Shown here: in pieces, positions 23,051 through 33,174 of the stretch
How the letters are laid out: every line of letters starts with the position of its first letter
How positions within the stretch are numbered: position 1 is the first letter of the stretch
NCBI GenBank assembly: GCA_009823505.1
Contig: VZQC01001014.1
Span: 116,585-180,584, forward strand
Source: Rhizomys pruinosus
Lineage: Eukaryota; Chordata; Mammalia; Rodentia; Spalacidae
Reading direction: 5' to 3'
DNA: 64,000 nucleotides
Notes under the pieces: model-generated
What the model saw: only the letters and a program-made list of their open reading frames with translations
The model's database searches: none
What the model was told of the DNA's origin: nothing
Program-made: the position numbers and the translations under genes

Positions 23051-23325
23051 TAGTAGAGAGCATTTCTCAACCCAGAGACTAGACTGTCAGAGAACCAATC
23101 AAGTCAGGGAGTTTGATAGACAGCAACGGTGGTTAGAATTGGGAGTGATCTGTATCCTCCTGCTGTTTTCAGTAAGCCCACCATCAGCCTAAGTGCTTTG
23201 GACCTCACTGTATCTCAACGACTCTGTAGGGCAAGAGATAAGAATACTGAGCCCAGTTGCCAGGCCTTGCCTGTTAATGTGGTCCCTACAAGGAACAGGC
23301 TCTTAAACTGTTAGCAATATCAGGC
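23050..23325 (-). pseudogene. Protease C-terminal remnant of the provirus
   Basis: Directly upstream of reverse transcriptase on the minus strand, a broken frame reads through a LMVGLLKTAGG block near 23170. This resembles the end of a betaretroviral protease and the pro-pol junction. The catalytic Asp-Thr/Ser-Gly was not seen, and the start is lost at the join with the inverted gag fragment. Confidence 0.5.
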
Positions 23326-23329
23326 AGGA

Positions 23330-23985
23330 GACCTCAATGAGTTAAGGCAGGCAGTCCAGGAAGACCGAGTACATGCTCCATGGACAAAGTCCTTCTTGTC
23401 CAGTTTCCATTCCACCCTCAAAAACCCCTAAGACTGCTGAGACATTAGACATTCCTCCCTGTCAGGCCCACTTTTCTTGCAATGGGAGGTGCTATACCAG
23501 GATGAATGTTTACAGCAGGCTAGAAAGAATGCAAATCAGGCCAACATAATCTGGGACTATGATGCGTTGTTTGGACAGAACAACTAATCCACAGGCATAC
23601 AACAAGCTGGTATCTCCCCTGGTTACTATGATGAGGTGCGCCTTTTTACCCTCCAAGCCCCCTCAAGACCCCCCTCAGATTCATCCCTTATGTTCCTCTG
23701 ACAGAAGCCTGGTGAACTCTTTTGTGACTTTATACTAAGAGCAAAAGGTAGCCTAGAGGGAATGATCTCAGACCCCGGGGGCAAGGATATCCTCCTTCAG
23801 AATATAGTTTGGGATGGCATGCTTGTCAGGGGTTGAAGGAGGAGCATTAGAAGAAATGGATCATGGCCACACAAGAGATAAGGATGGCTGCCCACAAAGC
23901 CCCCTTGCTGGCACAAACCTTCAAAACAACAGTGAGCCTGAGAGGTAAAGTTTTAAATGTGGTTCAAAGGGACATTTAAAAAATG
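23330..23985 (+). pseudogene. gag capsid fragment in inverted orientation
   Basis: On the plus strand, opposite to pro and pol, frames broken by stops read blocks of a betaretroviral capsid: LNELRQAVQEDRVHAPW near 23333-23384, a QAGISPGYYDEVRLFTL block near 23610-23657, and the major-homology-region-like QKPGELFCDF near 23700-23730. Capsid protein forms the virion core. The fragment lies between pol and the right-hand X insertion, so it was inverted after or during integration. Confidence 0.7.
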
Positions 23986-23992
23986 AGTTCCA

Positions 23993-25413
23993 TTTGACTC
24001 AAGGAGAACTATATTTGCTTGGTTTAGTGGTCTTTGGTAACACTCTCTGGAATTCCAGAGACCATCTGTATACTTGCAAGTGTGGTCTCCAAACATGTTT
24101 CCCATGCTTACATCAGGTCTTTAACAGCAGTGCCTTATCACCTCTCTTCTTGCAGATATCCCAGTTTGGAGGCAAGGAGCCTTTACCTTTTGTGGGGGCT
24201 TGAATCCCCTGGCCAACATCTCCTTGGTAGAATAATCCATTGTTGATGTCAGAGCTCCTGTATTAATATATTTTGCTTAAGTGCATAGCTTAAGGAGACT
24301 TTAGCATTCTATTTGGTTCTGAATAGAGAATAATTCTTTGCACAGTTTCTATCTCTATTAGTCAATTAAAGAAGGCAGTTTTACCGATTTTACAAGAGAA
24401 TATCTCTATAACAGTTGGCTCCAATCTACAGCTGGAGAACGACCTCATCATCATCATATTTCTCCTTATTCCATGGGGGGGAATTAAGAAAGTCCTTTGT
24501 AATAAAAACTTTGCGGCACCTAGAAGGTAAGCTTTGTTAGGACTCATTAAAAATAGCCGTTACTAGTAGGATCCACAGAGTGGCCTGATGTCTGCAGCAA
24601 TCTGAGGCAAGACTCCTCCGTCAGCACCAGCTACACCTCACCTGCCTGTAAACACTGTGCAGCAGTGGCAGCCATATATCTGTATATCCAAATCTAATTG
24701 GCTATTAGCTCTCTCCTTGGAGGAATAACCCACGGCTGATGCCACAAGCTTACATCCTCTAATGGTTTGGAAATGTTATAAACCACAGGAAGACCCTGTC
24801 ATGCTTAACAGAAGAAAATGTAATTCATGGATTAACATACCATCCAAACATCTGTGTCTATACCAAAGTAACCTACCATAACAATTAGTACTGTTTAAAT
24901 ACCTATATATCTAATTGCTTGTGCTTCATTAGTAGGATCAAAAGGTTATGCCTAAACAAGCTGGCAGCCCATGAAAGAAAACAGCCAGAATTGACCAGAG
25001 TCCAAGAAAACAGCTCCAGAGAAAGTAGACTGTTTTGCCTCTCATCCACCTGTGCCCCTTTTCTAAGCCTAGGGAACAATCTGCAGAAGAGGGGGCACGG
25101 TAGAATGTAAAGGTTGTGATTGGGGTGAATGGTGAAACTACAACAATAGACTGGACACTCATTTGATCAACTTGATTGAACATACAAGCCCCCCCTGCTG
25201 GATGGTGGGACCCATGAGCTGTGTGGGTTAGAGCACAACTACTTATAAATTGGTTTTACATGAAGGATGCTTGTACTCACAAATTATCACTCATTGTTAA
25301 AAAAAATGAAAAACAAAACAAAACAAAACAAAAAACAGAGAAAGATGCAGGAAAGTTACAGCAGAATGCATGATTTGGGATGGGTAGGGGTGGGAAGGGA
25401 AAGGGAAATATGN

Positions 25414-25440
<27 letters not shown>
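23993..25440 (+). mobile_element. Family X copy 3, 5'-inverted, inside the provirus
   Basis: The first part (23993 to about 24600) is the 5' portion of X in reverse orientation. The second (about 24603-25411) is X forward, resuming exactly where the first breaks off: the left edge reads ttgactcaagg and the forward part restarts at gcaagactcctcc, and these are contiguous in copy 1. It ends with an L1-like G-rich tail and about 28 A at 25413-25440. One N sits at the tail junction. No clean TSD was found. Confidence 0.85.
25345..25440 (+). repeat. L1-type 3' tail and poly(A) of family X copy 3
   Basis: The segment cagcagaatgcatgatttgg and the G-rich tract after it match 11350-11400 and the L1 3' UTR near 33790-33830. 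The last 60 or so bases of the L1 end are missing before the A-run, where the assembly has an N, so the loss may be an assembly fault. Confidence 0.7.
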
Positions 25441-25444
<4 letters not shown>

Positions 25445-25693
25445 ATTCCTGACACCCAGTCTGGCAGCAGTCATTGTCCAGACAAAGGACACAGGGCCTT
25501 CTGCTCACACCAAAGAGTGGCCTTCATCAGAGAGTGTCAGTTGCCCTACCCCTTAACAGGTCCCTCACAATGACACAAACCAAAAGTAAAAGACAAGAAG
25601 AACCTGCCAATCCTCAAAGCATCATGGCCAATGCTTACCTAGATGATGTCCCTCAAATGGGAGTACTCACCCTCTCCTGGGAGTCTCAAGAGT
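25441..25693 (-). other. 5' leader of the provirus
   Basis: Non-coding leader between the primer site and the lost gag start, read on the minus strand. The open plus-strand frame at 25474-25884 is antisense to leader and LTR and is not taken as a gene. A gtgagta block near 25670 on the minus strand could have been the leader splice donor; this is inference only. Confidence 0.5.
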
Positions 25694-25711
25694 GCCCCAC
25701 ATTGGGTGCCA
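25694..25711 (-). promoter_or_regulatory. Primer binding site, tRNA-Lys type
   Basis: On the minus strand the 18 bases read TGGCACCCAATGTGGGGC, two nucleotides after the LTR end. They match the Lys-1,2 primer site known from betaretroviruses except at two positions, both C/G-to-T/A changes of the kind CpG decay gives. The site starts minus-strand DNA synthesis in a live virus. Confidence 0.82.
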
Positions 25712-25713
25712 GC

Positions 25714-26180
25714 TGCAGAGCTGCCCATCCCTCCCCCAATCTCTCTGCAACTATATGCACCAGGCCAGGCAGGAAAGGAGGAAGCAAACATTGGTCCTCT
25801 GAGGTGAGTATGAAGGGAATGGCCATCTGGGAGACTGTGTCAGAGGACAGCTCATTTAATAAGGAAGGGGAAGCAATTTTATAGCCAGGTAAGAGAGAAG
25901 GTAACCTTGCTCAATGGTAGAAAGGGAAGGGTAACAGGGTGGGCTGGGGCTAGTTTTCTAGGGTAAAGGCTCATGTGACTTAGGGAAAGCATGGTGGGAA
26001 TGAAGAAAAAGAAACTTATGGTTACTTGTAGGAAAACTAATGCCTAAGGCCATGAGTGTAGGGCCATGGAAGAAAGAGGTCTCTTCCAGGTTGACATGGC
26101 CAAACTCCTACGGGCCTCACGAAGAGGCTTCCAGGGTCTTAGACCATGTTCACTGTCCTGGAAAGGCACCAAACCCCACA
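25714..26180 (-). repeat. 5' LTR of the provirus
   Basis: A 467 bp LTR that starts TGTGGGG and ends CA on the minus strand, two bases from the primer site. It pairs with 18142-18617. It would hold the viral promoter, but I could not point to an unmistakable TATA box. Confidence 0.85.
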
Positions 26181-26570
26181 TAAGTATCACAAATATTTTT
26201 ATTGAACTTTATGGATTTTATACAATACATCTTCATCATATTTAGAACCCTTCCCTATCACAATACTCCTATAGCTTACCCATGTATTAAATCCATTCTC
26301 TCTTAATTCTTGCTGAGTCAATTTTGTGTACCTAGATATTTCTGAGTTGTCAATAGTTCCTCAGCTAAGATTGAGACATCCTGTCCAGTTTTCCCAGTTC
26401 TATATTGGTTTCTGTGTGTTTGAGTTTGTATTGATTTTGTCAAACAAAGAAGACATCTGGGTGGACTTCGGGTTTGTTCAACAGAGCTCATCTTGAACCT
26501 TAAGTCTTCAATNTTCTACTGCTTTTCCAGAATTCTGAGGCATGCTGAGATACATGTGCATTGTCCACTG
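26181..26570. other. Right flank of provirus, possibly old L1 3' UTR
   Basis: The style resembles the reverse complement of an old rodent L1 3' UTR (a poly-pyrimidine, tttcccagttctatat-like run), but I cannot align it with confidence. One N lies at about 26512. Confidence 0.3.
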
Positions 26571-26962
26571 GTGTGCTGGATAGCTTTAGTGTCAACTTGA
26601 CACACCTGGGTTGAGGGAGCCTCAATTGGGGAATTGGCTCCATTGGATTGGCCTGTGGCCACATCTGTGGAGTATTGTCTGATTGTCGAGGTGTGGGAGG
26701 GCCCAGCCCACAATGAGTGGTGCCACACTGGGCAGGTTGTTGTGTGCTGTATAAGAAGGTAGGCTGGGCGCGGGTCAGGGGAGCAATCCAGTAAACAGCA
26801 TTTCTCCATGGCCTGGTGCTTCAGTTCCTGCCTCCAGGTTCCTGCCCTGAGTTCCTGCCTTAGGCTTGAACCAAGAGATGTAAGCTGAATAAACCCTTTC
26901 CTCCCCAAGTTGGTGTCGGTCAGAGTGTTTTGTCACAGCAATGGAAGACAAACTAGAACAAC
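26571..26962 (+). repeat. MT-type MaLR (ERVL-MaLR) solo LTR
   Basis: It contains the order typical of rodent MT LTRs: gtgtcaacttgacac near the start, gggagggcccagccca, gctgtataagaaggtaggctg as TATA-like core, agttcctgcctccaggttcctgccct, and the poly(A) signal aataaaccctttcctcccca, ending near cacagcaatggaag. These are non-autonomous ERVL relatives. No internal sequence is attached. Confidence 0.9.
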
Positions 26963-27252
26963 TGGAAAATAATTTTTTGAGAGAATTAAATTTATGAAAT
27001 GTGGTGTACTATAGAGATAATAGAGCAACGGGGTCACAGATTTTGAAGGAAAGAGGGTATAGTGATGACTGTTAGTTACTTCCAGGACCATTGCTTGGAC
27101 TAGAGACTGAAACCATTGGAATATGAGAGTGAGGAGGCAAAGCAATGGGTGCTGTGTCTTGAAAATGTAGCCTGAACATTTTAGGATAAGAAAAGACTAA
27201 TATTTTTATACTGTCCATATCATGTTACTTTTCTAATGAATAATTTTTATAG

Positions 27253-27306
27253 TGGCTTCTCATCTCACAGTGAAAGCTACAACTTCTCATCTCACAGTGA
27301 AAGCTA
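27253..27306. repeat. Tandem duplication of about 27 bp
   Basis: The block cttctcatctcacagtgaaa, continuing to gctaca, occurs twice in direct succession. Confidence 0.9.
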
Positions 27307-27366
27307 CAGTCCTTATAATCCAATGTATAGTTTCTATAATATATTGTCTTTATTCTCCATCTTTCT

Positions 27367-27608
27367 TTTTTTTAATTTTTATTTATTTCCATATGTGTAT
27401 GAATGTACTATCTGCATGCAAGTTTGTGCGCCCGTGTCGTGCAATAGCGCGGAGGTCAGAAGAGGGTCTCGGATTCCTCTCGAACTGGAGTTCTCCTGGA
27501 ATTGGAGTTTCAGACGGTTCTCGGCCACCATGTGGATGCTGGGGATCAAACCCAGGTCCTCTGCAAGAGCGGTCGGCACTCTTAACCACTAGGCCATCTC
27601 TCCAGCCC
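27367..27608 (-). repeat. B3-like SINE with perfect 16 bp TSD
   Basis: The head is at the high-coordinate end (ggctggagagatggcctagt in reverse complement). The perfect TSD tattctccatctttct lies at 27351-27366 and 27609-27624. The internal duplication is present. By TSD length and identity this is one of the youngest insertions here. Confidence 0.96.
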
Positions 27609-27624
27609 TATTCTCCATCTTTCT

Positions 27625-29160
27625 AATCTCTCTTTCACTCTTTCTTCTCCCAACCCTTCTCCCTCTATTTCTTACTATTTCTTTCTCTTCTTCTCTTTTA
27701 CGTCTCCACACTGCTTTATTTCTAAATTTGCTACTATCCCATTATAACTTTCTTAGTACATACAATTCCACTTCATTCTGTTCAAAACTCTCATTTTTTC
27801 ATAAATTGTTACTATTATTTTATTATATTACTTCAATCTAAAGTGGAACAACCAAACCAAGACTAGAACATGTTGTCTCTCTGATGTCATCAGAACATCA
27901 TCAGGCATGTTAAAGTAGCTCAATACTGACTAGAAATATAAGGATGGAAAAAACTAAATTGGAAGAAATCTACAGATGTGGAGATTAACTAAAAGAAGTT
28001 AGTAAACTAAAAGTAGTAAAGAATGACAGGAAAACAACAGCATCCATTTTGGTTGGAACAGAGAGGAAATGAGTTATTGTCAAAGCACTTAGTGAGGACA
28101 TGCAGGAAATCTGAGGGATTTTCTGTGAAAATGACTGATTTAGATAATTGTGAATTCAAGGTTAGCTCTTGAGATCACCTAGCTCATCCTCCTCTCTGTG
28201 AAAGGGAGGTTATATAATTCTTAAACAAAATATGGCATGAGTTCGAAATACTGGCATCATATACATCCATAAAATCAAGCATATATTTTAAGAGTGCTTG
28301 TTTCTTTTAAGTCTTGACAAATATATTTTAAGTACAAAGTAATGTACAAACTTCATTAATTCCCCACAGATCCCAGTATGTTTTAATTATATTAGCATCA
28401 ATTTTATTCACATGTTTAAAATAAAACATTAAAAAAAACCCAATTTTTATAGGACCTTATATCAATATTCACCCAAATATGAAAACAATAGTTTACTTTG
28501 TCCTCAAAATAAGACATATTAGAAAATATCCTGAGTCATGTCAGCATGGTGGCACTGAGAAGGCTAGAGCAAATTGTTTGCCATAAATCTGAGGCTAGCC
28601 AGGGCTATCATATAAGCCTCAGACTCTGAAAAAGCAAGCAAGCAAGTTTATAATATTAATACTTACCCTACCTGAGAAGGGCCACAAAGCACATTGATGG
28701 AAAAGCTAGGTCTCAAACTCAAACATCTATGAACTTAAAATTCATATGAAGCTCTTTCATGTACATTCCTTGATGTTTTATAGTTCTTTACATGAAGATT
28801 TTTTTTATTTGTTTGAGGTTCATATCTGTCTTATAATTTGTTAAATATTACTTTACTCTCTGCTTACCACATTTTACACCTATTTCTAAATTGGCTATTC
28901 AAATTGCTTCTCCATTCACCCATTCTTAGTGTCTTCCTACCTCACTGTGATCCAAAAATAAATGTTAGATTCTGACCTTTAAATATTTACTCCAAATAGT
29001 CATTCCTATTATTTACTATCTAGGTTTTTCATCATTTCTGCATAGACTCACAAAATAGTCCTGTAAACCAGATTCTGAGGCTCTAAGAGAGCAGTTTTCT
29101 GAAATAAAGGAGTGTAAATTATGAATATTTGAAGACATTGCTCAAATTCTTTAAAGTTAT
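27625..29160. other. Unassigned DNA with a possible decayed B1
   Basis: A pyrimidine-rich start is followed by AT-rich DNA. Around 28530-28640 a gcatggtggca...gaggctagccagggctatc...ctcagactctgaaaaag order suggests a very old plus-strand B1. Nothing else is recognised. Confidence 0.4.
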
Positions 29161-29164
29161 TTAT

Positions 29165-29390
29165 TATTTATTTATTTATTTTATTCATTTGTATAATGTA
29201 TTGCCTAAAGGTGTGTAAGTGTACCCGTGTTGTGTTATGCAGTGCCCATGGAGGACAGAAGAAGATATTGGATCACTTGGAACTGGAGTTACACATGGTA
29301 TTTAGCCTCTATGTGGGTGCTGGGATTTGAATCCGGGTCCTCTGCAAGATCAGCCATTGCTCTTAACTTCGGATCCATCTGTCTAGCTCC
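29165..29390 (-). repeat. B3/B2-type SINE, diverged
   Basis: Reverse complement of a B3/B2 element, with cagcacccacatag-like and aggacccggattc blocks and an AT-rich tail at 29160-29190. It is more diverged than the B3 copy at 27.4 kb. Confidence 0.8.
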
Positions 29391-29769
29391 AAAAGCCTTC
29401 ACATTCTTGTCACCTTATCTTGGGAAAATTTTCTAGGGACTAGAGGCAATCATGGCAAGATTATAAGTTCTTTTTGTGATTTCTATATAACTCACTTCAT
29501 GTCTCAAGTTTGGAAAATACCATATAAGGTAGTGACATGTTTTACAATATTGCACTCTATATTTTCATTTCTTCTTATTTTATTTTATTTTTAACTTAAT
29601 TTCATTCGAACAATAAGTACACATATGCAATAAAAATAAGAAGTGTTCATATAAACACTGTTAGTTAACATCTGAGTTCAGTTTTTGTACAACCCAGGGA
29701 CCCCAAGTGCAGTGGAAAACATTTGCTTACACAAACAGGTTGAGCAAATAAAAAAGAAAAAGAAAAGAA
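29391..29769. other. Unassigned intergenic DNA
   Basis: AT-rich, with no recognised element. Confidence 0.5.
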
Positions 29770-30640
29770 TAGAAAAATCCAGTTAGTTTTTGCTGTGATT
29801 TCACAATTCATCCCCCTCTTTGGTCCCTGCAATCTGACACATCAACCTCTTCTGTGAGAGTCCCTGGGCTTTGGAGGCGAGGGTGATAGAGAGTAACAGA
29901 TAGAAGATCCAGGTTTGTTTGTTTGTTTGGTTTTTGTTTATTTTTTTTCTGACATATCATGTCAAACTCTTGGAACTTACTAAGTTTTGTTTACAACCGA
30001 CTGGTGGGTTGTTTAGGAATCTCCTTTTAATTCTAGTAATAAAACTCAAATAGTAACAAACATTACAGTTTATAATAAGTTACTCTATGGGCACAGACAC
30101 ATATGCCTGGATAATATTTTGGTGGAGCATTATATCTCTTTGACAAAGAGATGCCAGTAGCTTTCTAATGTGATCAACAGAGCGTCCTGACATGAGGAGG
30201 CACCATGGCTACAGTGTTAGCCATGATTCATACCCCATCAGGGAGCGGGCCATAGGTTGAATAGATTTTTTTTTCCAGATGCATATTTATGAGGATGTCA
30301 CCATTGCACTATGTCTTCTTTGGCATGTAAAAGTATAGCACAAGAAGTCTGTAGTAAACTTTGGAGACCACTTCTTTCCAGAGGTGGGTATAGTTCTCTG
30401 ACACCATGAATGTCAAGTGTTGATTAGCAGTGCAGGGTCTCAGCATAATAATATTTTTCATGGTCTTGTCATATCATAAATTCACAATAGGGTCTTACTG
30501 TCCATTTCTTATGTGTACCTAAACTTATATGCTACTGGCCTTTGTTTGGGGGGTGGGAGACTTTTAAAGCCTCCCTGGCCAACAGCTCCTGGTAAGACAG
30601 TGCAGAGCTGACACTAAAGCCTACCTTTATCTTCCAATGT
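29770..30640 (-). repeat. Diverged relative of family X
   Basis: Blocks in the same order as the minus-strand copy at 1 kb: a tttcacaattcatcccc stretch, a ctttggaggcgagg stretch, the cctttttaattctagtaat region, then gtataatgggcacagacaca-like and ggataatatt steps, and a late ggccaacagctcctggtaag block. Similarity is patchy. This may be an older subfamily and ties X to the tandem units that follow. Confidence 0.5.
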
Positions 30641-31462
30641 TTTTATTTAACTGTAGGTCAAAATTGCATCCTACAGGGAGGAGGTATATTCCTTCCCCCT
30701 CTGTTTTTTTTTGTTTGTTTGTTTGTTTTGTTTTGTTTTTGTAATTGTCACTATAACCAGAGAAGCCTCTCTTGTTTTCCAGAGCCCTAAATCCAAATTT
30801 ATAATTTTCCAGAAAGGAGGAGTTGTATCACATACCTAAAAACAGGAACCCAGCTGACGGTGTTTACAATACCCTTTCAGACCATCTCCCACTGGACTGC
30901 ATACTGCTGGTTCGAGGAGATAGAACCTAGCTTTTCCTGGGCCAAATTATATTGTTATGTGTTTAAAAATGTCAGAATTATCACTTGCATAATAGGGATA
31001 AAGATGGAGAACATTTGTTTCCATTTAATCTAATAGTTGTAACCGGGATTTCAATATAATTCAGAGTAGATTGAAATTTAACAACAATTCTGTATCCCTA
31101 ATTAGCTTAAACATGTTATTATTTGTTATTCTGAAGATAGCCACCAGTTTTAAACTTATACAAGAAGCTGTTAGTTAATACAAGCATGTCCTGAGAGATT
31201 TGCCCCTTGTTATTATAATTTATGAAATATTCAATGTATAAATGGAACAGTTATTTTGAATATAGCACTATAAAGTATATACTTTGAAATATCCTTGCAT
31301 GTCTTGGGTTATGTTCTAGATGACTAAATCTCTCCAGATGTTCAGAGATGTTTTACATGGGTTTGGAAAAAAGCCTGACTATTCACTCCAAAGATGTTTT
31401 GTTAGGTGGTCAAATGTCTTACATATAAAATTTAACTAAATGCAGAAAGGAATAGCTCCCTG
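30570..31462. repeat. Tandem unit 1 of about 890 bp
   Basis: It runs from ccaacagctcctggta to just before the second such block at 31463. Shared landmarks with unit 2: caaaattgcatcct, aggagttgtatcac, ggattgcatactgct, tgtcctgagagatttgcccc, ccagatgttcagaga. A GTTT-rich run at 30712-30738 is extra. No coding frame is shared. The unit type is not recognised; an LTR or a segmental duplication are both possible. Confidence 0.75.
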
Positions 31463-32330
31463 GAGGAGAAATCCAACAGCTGCTGGTATGGCAGCCCAGA
31501 CATGTTACTGAAGCTTTTATTTACCAATGCTATTTACTAAACTGTAGGGCAAAATTGCATCCTGGGAGGAGGAAGTGTTTTTCTTCCCCCTTTGTTTTTG
31601 TAATTGTCAATATGTTCTGAGCAGCCTCTCCTGTTTCCCAGACCACTAAACCCTGATTTGTAGTTTTACAGAAGGCAGGAGTTGTATCACTTACTTATAA
31701 ACAGGAACCAAGGGGATGTGGTTTGCTATACCCCTTCAAACTGCCTCCCTCTGGATTGCATACTGCTAGTTCAAGGAGGTAGAACCCAGCTTTTTTCTGA
31801 GACACATTATCTTCTTATATGGAAAATAAATGTCAGAATTATCATTTGTCAAATACAAGCAAACATGGAGAACATTTGTGTTCCTTTAATCTAACAGTTG
31901 TAACTAGGATTCCGGGACAAGTCAGGGTTGGGTTGAAACTCAACAACAAGTCTTTTCTATTCTGGATATAGCCATCCATTCTAATCTTATACAGAAGGCT
32001 TTTAGTTAATGCCCTGAAACTAAATATGTCCTGAGAGATTTGCCCCTAGTTATTATAATTTATAATATATTCAATATTAATACCCATTTATAGAGATGGT
32101 ATAGTTATTTTGAATAACTTTGAAGTGTCCTTACAAGTCTTGGTGTAGGCTCTAGATGATCAAATCACTCCAGATGTTCAGAGACATTTTACATGGGTTT
32201 GGCAAATAGCCTGTCTATTCACTCCAAAGACATTTTGCTTAGTGATCAAATGTCTTTCATATAAAACATAACTAAATGATCCAGAAAATATAGCTCCCTG
32301 AAATAATCATTGCTTTGAATTAACTACTAT
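31463..32330. repeat. Tandem unit 2 of about 890 bp
   Basis: A direct repeat of 30570-31462 with the same landmarks about 890 bp further on, ending near the tagctccctga block. The two units are visibly diverged, so the duplication is old. Confidence 0.75.
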
Positions 32331-32519
32331 CCTTGAGGATAAAATACCATATTGTGATTTATCAATCTTTGCATACATGACCATTTACTTATCAGTGAGG
32401 AGGTTACCAAAAACTTTGTTTTAAGTTTCAAAGGAGTGTAATATGTAAGTAGGAAGAAGCCATATGTGGTTAGTAGAGCACTGAAATATTATATCTTTGT
32501 GATTCCATTCCATTATTTG

Positions 32520-32895
32520 GTGTATTGTCTTGTGTGCAGTTCAGATGTCTCTCAGTCTATTCTTTGCCCAGTTGGCCTGTCTGATGGACAGAACGTACTA
32601 GTGTGCTAGAGTCAATATTTGCCTTAAAGTCCTGTAAAATTTTGTTTATGAAGTTTCGTGACCCTGAATTTGGTGTGTATAAATTAATGATTGTGATATT
32701 TTCTTGGTTAATTTTTCCTTTGATAAGAATGGAATAACCCTCTTCATATCTTCTGATTATCTTTAGTTTGAATTCTATTTTATCTGATATTAGGTTAGCA
32801 ACTCCTGCTTTGTTTCATAGTGCCATTTGCTTGTATAATATTTTTTTCAATCCTTTCACCCTGAGATAGCACCTATCTTTAAAGGTGAGATGGGC
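32520..32895 (-). pseudogene. L1 ORF2 endonuclease fragment, inverted
   Basis: The minus strand parallels the endonuclease coding stretch seen at 34121-34540: the same ctgtaaaattttgtttatgaag and tctgatattaggttagcaactcctgctt positions in order, more diverged. It stops at 32895 next to a perfect hairpin. It is probably the inverted 5' part of the L1 whose 3' part starts at 33175. Confidence 0.75.
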
Positions 32896-33174
32896 TTCTC
32901 ACCTTTAAAAGTGAGACAGGCCTGGAGGCTTTGGGCCAGCTCCTGTGTTGTATGGCTTTAGCCATTGGATGATCTATTTACTGGTTGCATGATAGGTGCT
33001 GGTCTATCCAATGATAAGATAGAAGTGTAACTTTGGAGCCTAAAATTTCCACACCTGTACACCAATTAAGAACTCAACAAAACACCTAAAGAATATAACC
33101 GAAATTAGTGTTAAAATTATCAAAGAAACACCTAACATTAGCAACCCAAATGCCTAAAGCTCAATGAAAAATAA
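32896..33174. other. Filler between two L1 pieces
   Basis: Not matched to L1 or to other repeats in the window. It begins with one arm of a perfect 13 bp hairpin (32878-32890 with 32897-32909). Confidence 0.4.

Larger units (their letters stand above)
18142..26180 (-). mobile_element. Class II (betaretrovirus-like) endogenous retrovirus, rearranged and inactive
   Basis: Two related LTRs in the same orientation (18142-18617 and 25714-26180) bound the region. A primer binding site adjoins the right LTR on the minus strand. Minus-strand remnants of protease, reverse transcriptase, RNase H, integrase and probably envelope run from 23.3 down to 18.9 kb. A gag fragment lies in the opposite orientation at 23.33-23.98 kb. 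Insertions are B1, an L1 3' end and family X copy 3. Every frame has stops or shifts. I find no matching flanking TSD, so the outer edges may be rearranged. Confidence 0.88.

Noticed and set aside
25412..25440. Assembly gap instead of a real poly(A)
   Set aside because: A single N precedes the A-run, so length is uncertain, but an A-tail at this point is expected for the insertion.
25474..25884. 136-codon plus-strand frame as a gene
   Set aside because: It runs antisense across the proviral leader, primer site and LTR. Those non-coding landmarks explain the sequence better.
26516..26908. 130-codon minus-strand frame as a gene
   Set aside because: It is antisense to an MT-type LTR, a common open-frame artefact of that family.
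30570..32330. Pair of LTRs flanking a provirus
   Set aside because: The two similar units are directly adjacent with no internal viral sequence, and no TG...CA ends or primer site were seen.
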